A stretch of 64,000 bases of DNA from Microbacterium telephonicum (GCF_003651225.1 NZ_RCDB01000003.1:189259-253258); one strand, 5' to 3'. Positions 7,952-16,913 are shown, counted from the first letter of the stretch. The notes: a model not told the origin generated them from the letters alone. A program made the numbers and translations.

Positions 7952-8980
7952 TCAGCCGAAGAGGGCCGCCGCCTCCTCGTAGCGGTACAGCGGCACGGTG
8001 TGCAGCTCGTCGAGGGCTTCCTCGAAGCCCACGCGCACGATGTCGGTGCCCTTCATCGAGACCATCTGGCCCCACGCGCTCTCGGCGACGGCGTCGGCGG
8101 CGTGCAGGCCCAGACGCGTGGCGAGCACGCGGTCGAAGGCCGACGGCGAGCCGCCGCGCTGGATGTGTCCGAGCACGGTCGCGCGGGTCTCGATGCCCGT
8201 GATGCGCTCGATCTCGGGCGCGAGCACCTCGCCGATGCCGCCGAGGCGGGGACGGTTGAAGGCGTCGAGGCCCTTGTCGCTGTACGCCTCGTCCATGCCG
8301 GTGAGGGTGAAGCCCTCCGACACGACGACGAGCGGCGCGCGGCCGCGGTCGTGGGCCTTCTGCACCTGGGCGGTGATCTCGGCGATCGACATCGGCACCT
8401 CGGGGATGCAGATGACGTGGGCGCCGGCGGCGATCCCGGAGTGGAGGGCGATCCAGCCGACGTGGCGGCCCATGACCTCGGCGACCATGCAGCGCTGGTG
8501 CGAGTCACCGGTCGTGCGCAGGCGGTCCATCGCGTCGGTGGCGATGTTGACGGCGGTGTCGAAGCCGAACGAGTAGTCGGTCGCCTTGAGGTCGTTGTCG
8601 ATCGTCTTCGGCACGCCCATGACGTTCACGCCGTCGTTGTAGAGGCGGTTGGCCGCCGCGAGGGTGCCCTCGCCGCCGATCGCGACGATGCCGTCGATGT
8701 GATGACCGTAGAGCGTCGCCTTGACGTTCTCGGCGCCGCCGCGGGGGCCCTCATACGGGTTGGTGCGGCTCGTACCGAGGATCGTTCCGCCGACCTTCGA
8801 CAGGCCCTTGACCTCGTGGCGCGTCAGCGGGAAGAAGTCGCCCTCGACCACGCCGCGCCAGCCGTCGCGGATGCCGACGAACTCGATGTTGTAGTTGGTG
8901 GTGCCCTTGAGCACGAGACCGCGGATGACGGCGTTCAGACCGGGGCAGTCGCCGCCGCTGGTGAGGATGCCGATCTTCAT
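7952..8980 (-). CDS. pfkA: ATP-dependent 6-phosphofructokinase
   Basis: A 342-aa cytosolic glycolytic enzyme phosphorylating fructose 6-phosphate to fructose 1,6-bisphosphate. KIGILTSGGDCPGLNAVIRG at the N-terminus, GGEGTLAAANRL in the nucleotide site, PKTIDNDL with the catalytic Asp, and AEVMGRHVGWIA are all present. The Gly in GGEGT (instead of Asp in GGDDT) indicates ATP rather than pyrophosphate as donor. The Lys in PKTIDND is shared with PPi enzymes, the same mixed signature as Streptomyces ATP-PFKs. The start at 8980 is preferred over a longer upstream frame because AAAGGAT precedes it at good distance and the protein then begins at the conserved MKIGIL. Confidence 0.96.
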   Translation of the reverse strand: MKIGILTSGGDCPGLNAVIRGLVLKGTTNYNIEFVGIRDGWRGVVEGDFFPLTRHEVKGLSKVGGTILGTSRTNPYEGPRGGAENVKATLYGHHIDGIVAIGGEGTLAAANRLYNDGVNVMGVPKTIDNDLKATDYSFGFDTAVNIATDAMDRLRTTGDSHQRCMVAEVMGRHVGWIALHSGIAAGAHVICIPEVPMSIAEITAQVQKAHDRGRAPLVVVSEGFTLTGMDEAYSDKGLDAFNRPRLGGIGEVLAPEIERITGIETRATVLGHIQRGGSPSAFDRVLATRLGLHAADAVAESAWGQMVSMKGTDIVRVGFEEALDELHTVPLYRYEEAAALFG

Positions 8981-9080
8981 GTGGGGATCCTTTGTGATGG
9001 TGAGAGAGCTTCCGGCGACACTGCCGAGTCCGACACTATCGTCCACCGGCGGCGCCCTGCCACCGGAGCGGCCGTCAGAA

Positions 9081-9113
9081 ACGCCCGCGGCCGCCGGAGC
9101 GGACCGCGGGCGT
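9081..9113 (-). terminator. Hairpin between SNF2 ATPase gene and pfkA
   Basis: ACGCCCGCGG (9081-9090) and CCGCGGGCGT (9104-9113) form a 10-bp stem with a 13-nt loop, 25 bp beyond the stop of the SNF2 gene. The following minus-strand bases (TTCTGAC) give only a weak U-rich end. Confidence 0.5.
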
Positions 9114-9137
9114 CTGAAGAGGCGTCGGTGGCGACGG

Positions 9138-11291
9138 TCAGGCCGCGCCGAGCGCCTGACGCAGCAGGTGCAGGAGCGCCGACAGCTGCACGGAGTCGCT
9201 CGAGGACGGGTCGACCGCGATGCCGTCGAGGGCGCGCTGGGCGAGGCCCTGCTTCGCGTCGATGAGCTCGGCGATCTTCGTGTCCAGCGTGTGCGCGGCG
9301 ATGATGCGCCACGCCGTGACGGGCTCGTCCTGACCGATGCGGTGCACGCGGTCGATCGCCTGCGTCTGCTCGGCGGCGGTCCACGACAGCTCGGCGAGCA
9401 CGACGTTGGAGGCGGCCTGCATGTTGAGGCCGACGCCGGCGGCGGTCAGCGAGCACACCGCGATCGCGACATCCGGGTCGCCGTTGAACGCGTCGATCGC
9501 CTGCTGCCGCGCGGGCGTGGACTGGTCACCGCGGATCGACACGGTGCGCAGCCCGACACCGGCGAAGTGCGCCTCGGCGGCGTCCATCACGTCGATGTGC
9601 TTGGCGAAGAACACGACCTTGCCGACCGACCGCTGCAGCTGCGCGGCGTAGTCCGCCGCGAGCAGCGCCTTGGCCTGGCCGATCTTGCGCACCATCGTGA
9701 ACACGTTGTCGGAGCCGGCGCCGGCGTTCTTGGCGTCTTCGAGCTCGCCGTGCGCGACGAGGCGCGCGATGTCGTCGTCGATCTCGCCCGGGATGACCTT
9801 GTCGCCGCGCGCCTCGATGATGCGGCGGTACTTCGCCGCGAGGCGCTGACCGAGCTCCTGCTCGGCGGCGCGGATCGACCGGCCGAACTCGTCGTCGAGC
9901 TCCACGGGGAGGTCGGCGATGAGCTTGTCGGGAAGGTCGGCGGCGACGTCCTTCTTCTTTCGGCGGACGATGCCGAGCGAGATGACCGCCTCACGCGCCT
10001 CCGGGTAGAACGCCTTGTCGGCCGGGGTGAGTCCGGTGGCGTCGAGCTTCGCCATCAGCTCGGGGCCGGGCTTCTCGCCGTTGGTCCAGCCGAGGAAGCG
10101 CCAGATCGCGTCGAAATCCTCGACGTCGTTGATCAGCGGCGTGCCGGTGAGGGCGAGCATCAGCGGGTCGCGCACCTGCTCGCGGATGCGGGCAGCGAGC
10201 GCGAGCACGTTCTGGGAGCGCTGCGAGGTGAGGTTCTTGATGAAGTGCGCCTCGTCGACGACCATGCCCTTCAGCCCGAGCGACCCGAGCCAGGACAGGT
10301 GCCGGTCGAGCACCTCGTAGTTGACGATGAACACGTCGGCGAACGCGTCGACGGCGGCGCCGTCGCCGTGGATGACGGTGGCACGGCGGTGCGGCGTCCA
10401 GCGTTCGACCTCGCGCGCCCAGTTCATCTTGACGACGTTGGGAACGACCGCGAGGAGCGGGTACGCACCCGCGACGGATGCCGCGAGCACCGACTGGGCC
10501 GTCTTGCCGAGTCCCGGTTCGTCGGCGAGCAGGAACGACCGGTGGCCGGCGCGCACCGCCTCGAGGAAGCGCGACTGGTGCGGCATGACCTCGAGCCCCT
10601 TGGGCGAGAGCCGGTCGAATTCGGGGACGGGCGGCAGATCCATGGAGGCCGACGCGCCGCCGGCTCCCGTCTCGAACGCCTTGTAGAGCGGCCCCATGAG
10701 CTCCCAGCCGTCGAGGCGACGGCGCGGCGTCGTGGCGGGGGCGCGCATCGTGAGGTCGGGGGCGAGGAACGGGTTGGACTCGCGGCGGGCCTCGATCTGC
10801 GGCGGCGTCACCTGACGCTCGGCGAGGGCTGCGGGCACGACGGTGGCCTGCACGGGCGGGGCGTCGGTGATGATGAGCTCGTCTTCCGGCAGCTCGGCAC
10901 CGGATTCGAGCAGCCAGTCCCGGCGCATGCGGCGGGCGACCGGCGAGGTGGCCTGGTCGACCTCGAGCAGCTGGATGAGCGAGGTGTCGCGCGCGGCGGT
11001 CTTGGCGAGGATCGTCGCGACGCCGTCGAGGCGCTTGAGCAGCTCGACGCGCGCGCCGTCGGCGATCTCGGTGTCCGCCTTCACGCGGGCGCGCTCCTCG
11101 CGCACGAGGAAGGCGATCACCTGGAACTTGACGCGGTTGGTGGGGCCGAGCTTCCCACGCTGGGCCTTGGCTTCGACCTCGCGCACCTTGCGGGCGAGGA
11201 TCGGGATGAGCGGCGCGTCGTCGTCGCGACGTGCCGAAGAGCCACGGCGACGGCGGTTCGCCGTCGGGGCGGTGGATGCCGTGGGCGGCAT
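9138..11291 (-). CDS. SNF2-family DEAD/DEAH ATPase
   Basis: A 717-aa protein with a complete SNF2 superfamily-2 motor. Residues 1-220 are a divergent basic/acidic N-terminal region with a helical segment. The N-lobe then carries DEPGLGKTAQSVLAA (motif I), VVPNVVKMNWARE (Ia), VVDEAHFIKN (motif II, DEAH) and LALTGTPLIND (III). The C-lobe carries VVFFAKHIDVMDAAE, GVGLNMQAASNVVLAE (V) and AIDRVHRIGQDEPVTAW (VI, with the SNF2-specific HRIGQ). All ATPase motifs are intact. No nuclease, bromo- or zinc domain is attached. It may remodel protein-DNA complexes or act in repair like SMARCAL1/HepA relatives; the exact role is unknown. It stands alone between pfkA and the copper operon. Confidence 0.9.
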   Translation of the reverse strand: MPPTASTAPTANRRRRGSSARRDDDAPLIPILARKVREVEAKAQRGKLGPTNRVKFQVIAFLVREERARVKADTEIADGARVELLKRLDGVATILAKTAARDTSLIQLLEVDQATSPVARRMRRDWLLESGAELPEDELIITDAPPVQATVVPAALAERQVTPPQIEARRESNPFLAPDLTMRAPATTPRRRLDGWELMGPLYKAFETGAGGASASMDLPPVPEFDRLSPKGLEVMPHQSRFLEAVRAGHRSFLLADEPGLGKTAQSVLAASVAGAYPLLAVVPNVVKMNWAREVERWTPHRRATVIHGDGAAVDAFADVFIVNYEVLDRHLSWLGSLGLKGMVVDEAHFIKNLTSQRSQNVLALAARIREQVRDPLMLALTGTPLINDVEDFDAIWRFLGWTNGEKPGPELMAKLDATGLTPADKAFYPEAREAVISLGIVRRKKKDVAADLPDKLIADLPVELDDEFGRSIRAAEQELGQRLAAKYRRIIEARGDKVIPGEIDDDIARLVAHGELEDAKNAGAGSDNVFTMVRKIGQAKALLAADYAAQLQRSVGKVVFFAKHIDVMDAAEAHFAGVGLRTVSIRGDQSTPARQQAIDAFNGDPDVAIAVCSLTAAGVGLNMQAASNVVLAELSWTAAEQTQAIDRVHRIGQDEPVTAWRIIAAHTLDTKIAELIDAKQGLAQRALDGIAVDPSSSDSVQLSALLHLLRQALGAA

Positions 11292-11462
11292 GCTCCTCCT
11301 GAGCGTGAATGCCGGTGCTCACCGGCGGGTGCCGGTGCGGACACCGGCCGGGTCGGAGTCGCGGCACGAGCCGCGGGGAATGCGCGGGGCTCGATCCGTG
11401 CGGCTGCGGGTACTCGCTTCGGCGAGCTGCGGCGACGACGGGGAGCGACCCCCGCGTGCAGT

Positions 11463-13718
11463 CTAGCGCGTCGCGGTGCCCGCCGACCGCAGGCGCAGGC
11501 TGTTGAGCACGACGAACACGCTCGAGAACGCCATCGCGGCGCCGGCGATCATCGGGTTGAGCAGTCCGAGCGCCGCCAGCGGCAGGGCGGCGACGTTGTA
11601 CGCGAACGCCCAGAACAGGTTGCCGCGGATGATGCGCATCGTGCGCCTGCTGAGGTCGAGCGCCGTCAGGACGGGGGCGAGCCCGTGCCCGGTGAGGGCG
11701 ATGTCCGACGCGTGCATCGCGGCATCCGTCCCGCCTCCCATGGCGATGCCGAGGTCGGCGGTCGCCAGCGCGGCGGCGTCGTTGACCCCGTCGCCGACCA
11801 TGGCGACGCGGCGCCCCGCCGCTTGCAGCCGGACGATCTCGTCGACTTTCTGCTCGGGGAGCACCCCGGCGACGACTTCGCGGATGCCGACGGCATCGGC
11901 CGCGGCGCGGGCGGCGCCCTCGTTGTCGCCCGTGAGCAGGATGACGTCGAGGCCGCGATCGCGCAGGCGTGCGACGGTGTCGGCGCTGTCGCCGCGCACG
12001 GTGTCTGCCACCGCGTACACCGCGTGGACCGCGCCGTCCCAGCCGGCGACGACGGCGGTGGCGCCGGAGACCGCGGCCGCGTCGACGGCCTGCTGCACGT
12101 CGTCCGCGAGCTCGGCGCCCAGGTACTCGGCGACGAATGCGGGACGGCCGGCGAACACGGCGCGGCCGGCGACGGTTCCGGTGACGCCGCGGCCGGCGAG
12201 GCCCGCGAAGTCGGTGACGTCCTCGTGTTCGTCGACGAGGCCCGCGAGGGCCCGCGCGACGGGGTGCTCGGAGGCGTGCTCGAGCGAGGCGACGAGGCGG
12301 TCGGCATCCGCATCCGGATCGGCGAACACGGTGCGGCCGGCGACGCTCATGCGTCCCTCGGTGAGGGTGCCGGTCTTGTCGAGCACGATCGTGTCGACGC
12401 GCTCGGCGACCTCGAGGGCCTCGGGACCGGTGATGAGCACCCCGAGCTGGGCGCCACGGCCGGTGCCGACGAGGATCGCGATGGGCGTGGCGAGCCCCAG
12501 CGCGCACGGGCAGGCGATGATGAGCACCGCGACGGCGGCGGTGAAGCCGGCGGCGAGAGGCTGCCCGGCCACGAGCCAGCCGGCGAGGGTGAGCACGGCG
12601 AGCACGATGACGACGGGGACGAACACGCCGGAGATGCGGTCCGCGAGCCGCTGCACGCGGCTCTTGCCGGTCTGCGCGTCCTCGACGAGGCGCGCCAGGT
12701 GCGCGAGGCGGGTGTCGGCGCCGACGGAGGTCGCCTCGACGACCAGTCGGCCGTCGGCGGCGATCGTGCCGCCGGTGACGACGGATCCCGCGGCCGCGTC
12801 GACGGGCACGGACTCCCCCGTGATCATGCTCTCGTCGACCGACGCGCGGCCGTCCCGCACGACGCCGTCGGTCGCGATCTTCTCGCCCGGACGCACGACG
12901 AACAGGTCGCCCACGCTGAGTCGTCGCGCGTCGATGCGGCGCCCGTCGACGAGCTCGACGTCTTTCGCGGCGAGGTCGAGCAGGGCGTGCAGTGCGGCGC
13001 CGGCGCGGCGCTTCGAGCGCTGTTCGACGAAGCGACCCAGCAGCAGGAAGACGGTGACGGCCGCGGCGACCTCGAAGTAGACGTGCGACATCGCGTCGCC
13101 CGCCATGGCCTCGTGGGTCGCGCCGGATGCCGTCACGCCGAAGACCAGTTCCGCCGCGCTCCAGAGGTAGGCGGCGAAGGTGCCGAGGGTGATGAGCGTG
13201 TCCATCGTCATCGCACCGTGCCGGGCGTTGCGCAGCGTCGCCCGGTGGAACGGGGCCCCGCCCCAGAAGACGATGGGCGTCGTCAGCAGCAGACTCACCG
13301 CCTCCCACCCGGGGAACTGCAGCGCCGGGATCATCCCGAGGGCGACGACCGGGAGCGCGAGCAGGGCGCTGACGATGAGCCGCGTGCGCAGCGGGATCGT
13401 GCCCGGGCGGTCCTCGACGTCGTGGACGTGACCCCCGTCGCCGTGGTCGCCGTGCGTGCCGTCGGTGCCGGCGGCGGCATCCGCCGGCGGGGAGTACGGC
13501 GCGCGCACCCGCGCGTCGTAGCCGACGGCCCGCACGGCCGCCACGAGGGCCTCGGGGTCGGTGCCCGTCGGCGCGCTCACCCGCGCGGACTCCGTCGCGA
13601 GGTTCACGGATGCCGTCACGCCGTCGAGCGTGCCGAGCGAGCGCTCGACGCGCGCCACACAGCTCGCGCAGGTCATCCCTTCCACCTCGAGGATGACGTC
13701 GTCGGTGCGGGTGCTCAT
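11463..13718 (-). CDS. copA: Copper-exporting P1B-type ATPase
   Basis: A 751-aa membrane ATPase that pumps Cu(I) out of the cell. Domains in order: an N-terminal heavy-metal-associated domain with GMTCASC (Cys17/Cys20), a His/Asp-rich linker near residues 80-95 (GTHGDHGDGGHVHD), eight predicted helices, the TGE actuator loop (MITGESVPVD), the CPC transport motif at about 403-405 (CPCALGLATP), the phosphorylated Asp447 in DKTGTLT, SEHPVARAL with the P1B-specific HP, and GDGVNDAAAL. All key residues are present. copZ lies 4 bp upstream in the same operon, and a CsoR-type operator precedes both, so expression should be derepressed by copper. Confidence 0.96.
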   Translation of the reverse strand: MSTRTDDVILEVEGMTCASCVARVERSLGTLDGVTASVNLATESARVSAPTGTDPEALVAAVRAVGYDARVRAPYSPPADAAAGTDGTHGDHGDGGHVHDVEDRPGTIPLRTRLIVSALLALPVVALGMIPALQFPGWEAVSLLLTTPIVFWGGAPFHRATLRNARHGAMTMDTLITLGTFAAYLWSAAELVFGVTASGATHEAMAGDAMSHVYFEVAAAVTVFLLLGRFVEQRSKRRAGAALHALLDLAAKDVELVDGRRIDARRLSVGDLFVVRPGEKIATDGVVRDGRASVDESMITGESVPVDAAAGSVVTGGTIAADGRLVVEATSVGADTRLAHLARLVEDAQTGKSRVQRLADRISGVFVPVVIVLAVLTLAGWLVAGQPLAAGFTAAVAVLIIACPCALGLATPIAILVGTGRGAQLGVLITGPEALEVAERVDTIVLDKTGTLTEGRMSVAGRTVFADPDADADRLVASLEHASEHPVARALAGLVDEHEDVTDFAGLAGRGVTGTVAGRAVFAGRPAFVAEYLGAELADDVQQAVDAAAVSGATAVVAGWDGAVHAVYAVADTVRGDSADTVARLRDRGLDVILLTGDNEGAARAAADAVGIREVVAGVLPEQKVDEIVRLQAAGRRVAMVGDGVNDAAALATADLGIAMGGGTDAAMHASDIALTGHGLAPVLTALDLSRRTMRIIRGNLFWAFAYNVAALPLAALGLLNPMIAGAAMAFSSVFVVLNSLRLRSAGTATR

Positions 13719-13722
13719 GGTC

Positions 13723-13935
13723 TCAGCGCCGTCCGGTGAGGGTGTAGCCGGCTTCCACGACGGCCGCGGCGACGGCGTCGTCGTCGAGCGGGGCCGACGA
13801 GTCGACCGTCGCGGTCCCGGCGGCGACGTCGACGCGCACGTCGGTGACGCCGGCGAGGGCGCGCAACTCGGATCCGACGGCGGCGGCGCAGTGGCCGCAC
13901 GTCATTCCGTCGACGGTGTAGGTCTGGGTGCTCAT
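13723..13935 (-). CDS. copZ: Copper chaperone, heavy-metal-associated domain
   Basis: A 70-aa cytosolic single-domain metallochaperone that hands Cu(I) to CopA. VDGMTCGHCAAAV carries the two Cys ligands, and the rest fits the ferredoxin-like beta-alpha-beta-beta-alpha-beta fold. The ATG at 13935 has a strong GAGGAG ribosome-binding site. It is the first gene of the copZ-copA operon, 4 bp from copA. No csoR gene is in the window; the repressor must be encoded elsewhere. Confidence 0.95.
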   Translation of the reverse strand: MSTQTYTVDGMTCGHCAAAVGSELRALAGVTDVRVDVAAGTATVDSSAPLDDDAVAAAVVEAGYTLTGRR

Positions 13936-13976
13936 GGGGTCTCCTCGGGGGATCGCGGCTCGACGACGATAACAGG

Positions 13977-13993
13977 ATACCCCCTGGGGGTAT
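13977..13993. promoter_or_regulatory. CsoR operator upstream of copZ-copA
   Basis: ATACCCCCTGGGGGTAT is a 17-bp palindrome around T13985, 42 bp upstream of the copZ start. It matches the G/C-rich pseudo-palindrome bound by copper sensor CsoR proteins (TACCCnnnnGGGTA class). It should sit over the promoter and repress the operon until Cu(I) is bound. Confidence 0.85.
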
Positions 13994-14017
13994 TCCCGCG
14001 CCCCGGATGCCGCGGCG

Positions 14018-14902
14018 TCAGCCGTCGGCGGCAGCGCGTTGCCAGCCCGCGAGCATCCGCGGATCGTCCGTCACGATGCCGTCGACGCCGAGCTCGGTGG
14101 CAGCACCCCACTGCTCGTCGCTGTTGAGCGTGTAGACGACGACGCGCAGGTCTTCGGCGTGCAGCCGGTCGACGAGGTCGGGTTGCGCCTGCAACGCCTT
14201 GCGGTCGACGACGACGCCCCGCACCCCCGCCTGGCGCGCGGCGGCGACGACGTCGGCCGGCAGCCGCTTGAGGATCGCGAGTCGCGCGATCACCGCCGAG
14301 CGCGCGGCGATGTCGGCGAGCGTGCGCGCGTCGAAGCTCGCGACGACGACGCGGTCCTGCAGTCCGTGCGCCTCCACCGCCGCGACCAACGCCGCCGCGG
14401 CCTCGGAATCCCACAGCCCCTTCAGATCGAGGATCGCCCGGCCGTGGTGCGCCGCGAGCACGGCGAGGAACTCGTCGGCCGTGGGCACCGCGGTGCCGGC
14501 GAACCGAGCCGAGAACGACGATCCGGCATCCAGCTCCCGCACTTCGGCGAGCGTCAGCGCCGACACGCGGCCCCGCCCGTCGGTGGTGCGGTCGACGGTG
14601 GCGTCGTGCATCAGCACGATGTGCCGGTCGGCGGTGAGCTGCAGGTCGACCTCGACGTAGTCGTAACCGGCATCCAGGGCCGCACGCACGGCCGGCAGCG
14701 TGTTCTCGGGAGCATCCTGCGCTCCCCCGCGATGCCCGGCGATGAACGCGCTCTCGCCGGGCTCGCGCATCGCCCCCAGCAGCGCGCGGCCGCTGATCTG
14801 CGCGGGCGCGACGCCGAGCGTCGCGATGAGCACGGTCGCCGCGGCCAGCGCGCACAGGGTCAGCAGTGCGGGCAGTCCGTCGGTGCGCCTCGGGTGGGGC
14901 AT
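14018..14902 (-). CDS. Glycerophosphodiester phosphodiesterase, membrane-anchored or secreted
   Basis: A 294-aa GDPD-family enzyme hydrolysing glycerophosphodiesters to glycerol 3-phosphate and an alcohol. A hydrophobic N-terminal segment (about residues 10-32, LLTLCALAAATVLIATLGVA) is a signal peptide or anchor, so the enzyme acts outside the membrane. Motifs: AGHRGGAQDAPENTLPA (catalytic His, metal Glu), YVEVDLQLTADRHIVLMHD (metal EVD and second His), and GVDGIVTDDP at the end. The start at 14902 is preferred over a long upstream frame that would run into deoC; GAAGGAC precedes it. An 11-bp-period direct repeat (14958-14975) at the -35 region suggests phosphate-dependent control, which fits the phosphate-scavenging role of this family. 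Confidence 0.93.
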   Translation of the reverse strand: MPHPRRTDGLPALLTLCALAAATVLIATLGVAPAQISGRALLGAMREPGESAFIAGHRGGAQDAPENTLPAVRAALDAGYDYVEVDLQLTADRHIVLMHDATVDRTTDGRGRVSALTLAEVRELDAGSSFSARFAGTAVPTADEFLAVLAAHHGRAILDLKGLWDSEAAAALVAAVEAHGLQDRVVVASFDARTLADIAARSAVIARLAILKRLPADVVAAARQAGVRGVVVDRKALQAQPDLVDRLHAEDLRVVVYTLNSDEQWGAATELGVDGIVTDDPRMLAGWQRAAADG

Positions 14903-14942
14903 CGTCGGGGTCCTTCGGGTGTGACGTCGTCGTCGTGCGCCC

Positions 14943-14948
14943 ACTGTA
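14943..14948 (-). promoter_or_regulatory. -10 element of the phosphodiesterase gene
   Basis: The reverse complement reads TACAGT. The direct repeat at 14958-14975 then covers the -35 region, as expected for activation by an OmpR/PhoB-type regulator. Confidence 0.4.
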
Positions 14949-14957
14949 GCCGCATCC

Positions 14958-14975
14958 GTTACCTTTCCGTTACCT
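14958..14975. promoter_or_regulatory. 11-bp-period direct repeat upstream of the phosphodiesterase gene
   Basis: GTTACCT (14958-14964), TTCC, GTTACCT (14969-14975) are two identical heptamers at an 11-bp period, about 56 bp upstream of the start codon. Period and distance resemble the GTTCACC/GTTCAGC repeat upstream of pit in this window, although the heptamer differs. Confidence 0.5.
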
Positions 14976-15010
14976 CCGGTCTGCGCCGAGGGCCACGGCG
15001 TGTCGCGGCG

Positions 15011-15016
15011 TACGCT
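15011..15016 (+). promoter_or_regulatory. TACGCT -10 box, leaderless deoC
   Basis: TACGCT ends 6 nt before the ATG at 15023. Confidence 0.5.
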
Positions 15017-15022
15017 GGAGGC

Positions 15023-15739
15023 ATGGCCACACTGACCGAGCGCGAGCTCGCCGCGACCCTCGACCACGCGATCCTCAAGCCCGAGCTGACCCGCTCCGAC
15101 GTCGACGCCGAGCTCGACGTCGCCGCGGAATGGAAACCGTTCAGCGTGTGCGTGCGACCGAGCGACATCGCCTACGCCGTGCAGCGCCTTGCGGGCACGG
15201 GCGTGGCCGTCGGCACCGTCATCGGCTTCCCCCACGGCACCACCTCGACCGCCGGCAAGGTGGCCGAGGTGCGTCAGGCCCTCGCCGACGGCGCCGTCGA
15301 GCTCGACATGGTCGTCAACATCGGCTGGCTGCGATCGGGCCTGGACGACCTGGTCGTGGACGACATCCGCGCCGTCGTCGACGCCGCCGACGGCCACATC
15401 GTGAAGGTCATCCTCGAGACGGCCCTGCTCGACGACGAGCAGATCGCCCGCGGCAGCCGCCTCACCGAGGCCGGCGGCGCCGCGTTCGTGAAGACCTCCA
15501 CCGGTTTCGCCGGCGGTGGCGCGACGGTGCCCCACGTCGAACTGATGCGCGCCAGCGTCGGTCCCGGCGTGCAGGTCAAGGCCTCCGGCGGGGTGCGCAG
15601 CCACGCCGACGCGGTCGCGATGCTCGAGGCCGGCGCGACCCGACTCGGCACGAGCGGCAGCGCCGTGATCCTCGGCGAAGCGCGACGCATCGACGCCGGC
15701 GAGCAGGCCACCGGCGCCGTCGACGACTCCTCGTACTGA
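15023..15739 (+). CDS. deoC: Deoxyribose-phosphate aldolase
   Basis: A 238-aa class I aldolase cleaving 2-deoxyribose 5-phosphate to glyceraldehyde 3-phosphate and acetaldehyde in deoxynucleoside salvage. LDHAILKPELT is the N-terminal signature, ELDMVVNIGWLRSG the second, KVILETALLDDEQI follows, and AFVKTSTGFAGGGA contains the Schiff-base Lys. VKASGGVRSHADAVAMLEAG provides the second active-site Lys and the phosphate-binding glycines. Length is normal. The ATG at 15023 is chosen because the long upstream frame is antisense to the phosphodiesterase gene and because a TACGCT box lies 6 nt upstream. No other deo genes are adjacent. Confidence 0.96.
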   Translation: MATLTERELAATLDHAILKPELTRSDVDAELDVAAEWKPFSVCVRPSDIAYAVQRLAGTGVAVGTVIGFPHGTTSTAGKVAEVRQALADGAVELDMVVNIGWLRSGLDDLVVDDIRAVVDAADGHIVKVILETALLDDEQIARGSRLTEAGGAAFVKTSTGFAGGGATVPHVELMRASVGPGVQVKASGGVRSHADAVAMLEAGATRLGTSGSAVILGEARRIDAGEQATGAVDDSSY

Positions 15740-15789
15740 CCCCGCGACCCGCGGGCGGATGCCGTCGCGCAGCGCCTGCGGGCGGTCTC

Positions 15790-15820
15790 AGGCGACGACG
15801 GCGCGCATCTGCGCGACGTC
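15790..15820. repeat. 31-bp imperfect copy of the ribF 3' end, left of the IS
   Basis: 15790-15820 matches 16917-16947 at 27 of 31 positions, in the same orientation. Read on the minus strand it encodes a second RibF-like tail, DVAQMRAVVA followed by TGA, against DVAQVRAALA at the real gene end. Without the IS the two copies would be almost adjacent, so this looks like a partial tandem duplication of the ribF end. Confidence 0.75.
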
Positions 15821-15824
15821 TAGG
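15819..15824. repeat. IS481 target-site duplication, left copy
   Basis: TCTAGG immediately left of the IS, identical to 16914-16919. It fits the NCTAGN target preference and 6-bp duplication known for IS481. Confidence 0.9.
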
Positions 15825-16913
15825 TGTTCTTCCCCGGCACGTTGTGAACGTTTGAGGTAGCGAAGACCTCCGGGACGATGTGGGTACCACCCTCACTTCG
15901 TTCACCGGAGGTCTTCGTGACTCACGCTAATGCGCCCTTGACGCCGGAAGGGCGTCGTCGTCTTGCTTCCTCGATCGTTGATCACGGTTGGTCGGTGCGT
16001 GTCGCCGCCCAGCGGTTCCAGTGTTCGCCGGCGACGGCGTCGCGCTGGTCGCGTCGCTATCGCGCCGGACTACCGTTGACGGACCGCAGCTCGCGGCCGA
16101 CGACGTCGCCGCACCGGCTGTCGACACGGGCCGAGCGGCGCGTGATCGCGCTGCGTTTTACCCGCCGTTGGGGTCCGCATCGCATCGCCTGGCACTTGGG
16201 CATCCCGCGCTCGACGGTCGGTCGAGTGCTGGCACGCTATCGGATGCCGTTGCTACGCCACCTGGATCAGTCCACCGGCCTACCAGTCCGCAAGCCCCGC
16301 GCCGTCCGTTACGAAATGAGCCGCCCCGGCGAACTCGTTCACGTCGATATCAAGAAGCTCGGTGCGATCCCGGACGGCGGTGGGTGGCGTATGCACGGCC
16401 GCGGCTCCACACAGGATCGGCGAGCCGGTATTGCACGCGACCGGGCCGCTCGCCGAGGCGCATCAGCATCACGCGGCTACGTGTTCCTGCACCATGCCGT
16501 CGATGATCACTCCAGACTCGCCTACTCGGAACGACTCGGAGACGAGCGCGGCGAGACCGCAGCGAGCTTCTGGATCCGTGCTCGCGCGTTCTTCGCCGAC
16601 CACGACGTCACCGTCACCGCGGTGATGACCGACAACGGCGCCTGCTACCGCTCACACGTGTTCGCGGCAGCTCTCGGTGACGCCGTGAAGCACCGTCGAA
16701 CGCGCCCCTTCCGACCGCAATCGAATGGCAAGGTCGAGCGCTTCAACCGCACCCTCGCCACCGAATGGGCCTACGCCCGCCCCTACGCCTCCGAAGCCGA
16801 GCGCGCAGCCGCCTACCCCGCATGGCTGCATCACTACAATCACCACAGACCCCACAGCGGAATCGGCGGCCTCGTTCCCTCAGCCCGCGTTCACAACCTC
16901 ACGGGGAAGAACA
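15825..16913 (+). mobile_element. IS481-family insertion sequence, 1089 bp, complete
   Basis: Bounded by 6-bp direct repeats TCTAGG. The left end begins TGTTCTTCCCCGGCACGTTG and the right end, read inward, begins TGTTCTTCCCCGTGAGGTTG; both continue TGAACG. These terminal inverted repeats match at 23 of the first 26 positions or so, with mismatches clustered at positions 13-17. A single intact DDE transposase fills the interior. The element inserted exactly at the CTAG that holds the ribF stop codon. Intact ends, target duplication and open transposase suggest a recent, still competent insertion. Confidence 0.92.

Noticed and set aside
7952..8980. Pyrophosphate-dependent phosphofructokinase
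   Set aside because: The GGEGT motif has Gly where PPi enzymes have Asp; the Lys in PKTIDND alone is also found in actinobacterial ATP enzymes.
8895..13739. 1614-codon open frame on the plus strand
   Set aside because: It lies antisense to the SNF2 and copA genes, has low-complexity Arg/Gly/Asp/Val content and no domain; a high-GC shadow.
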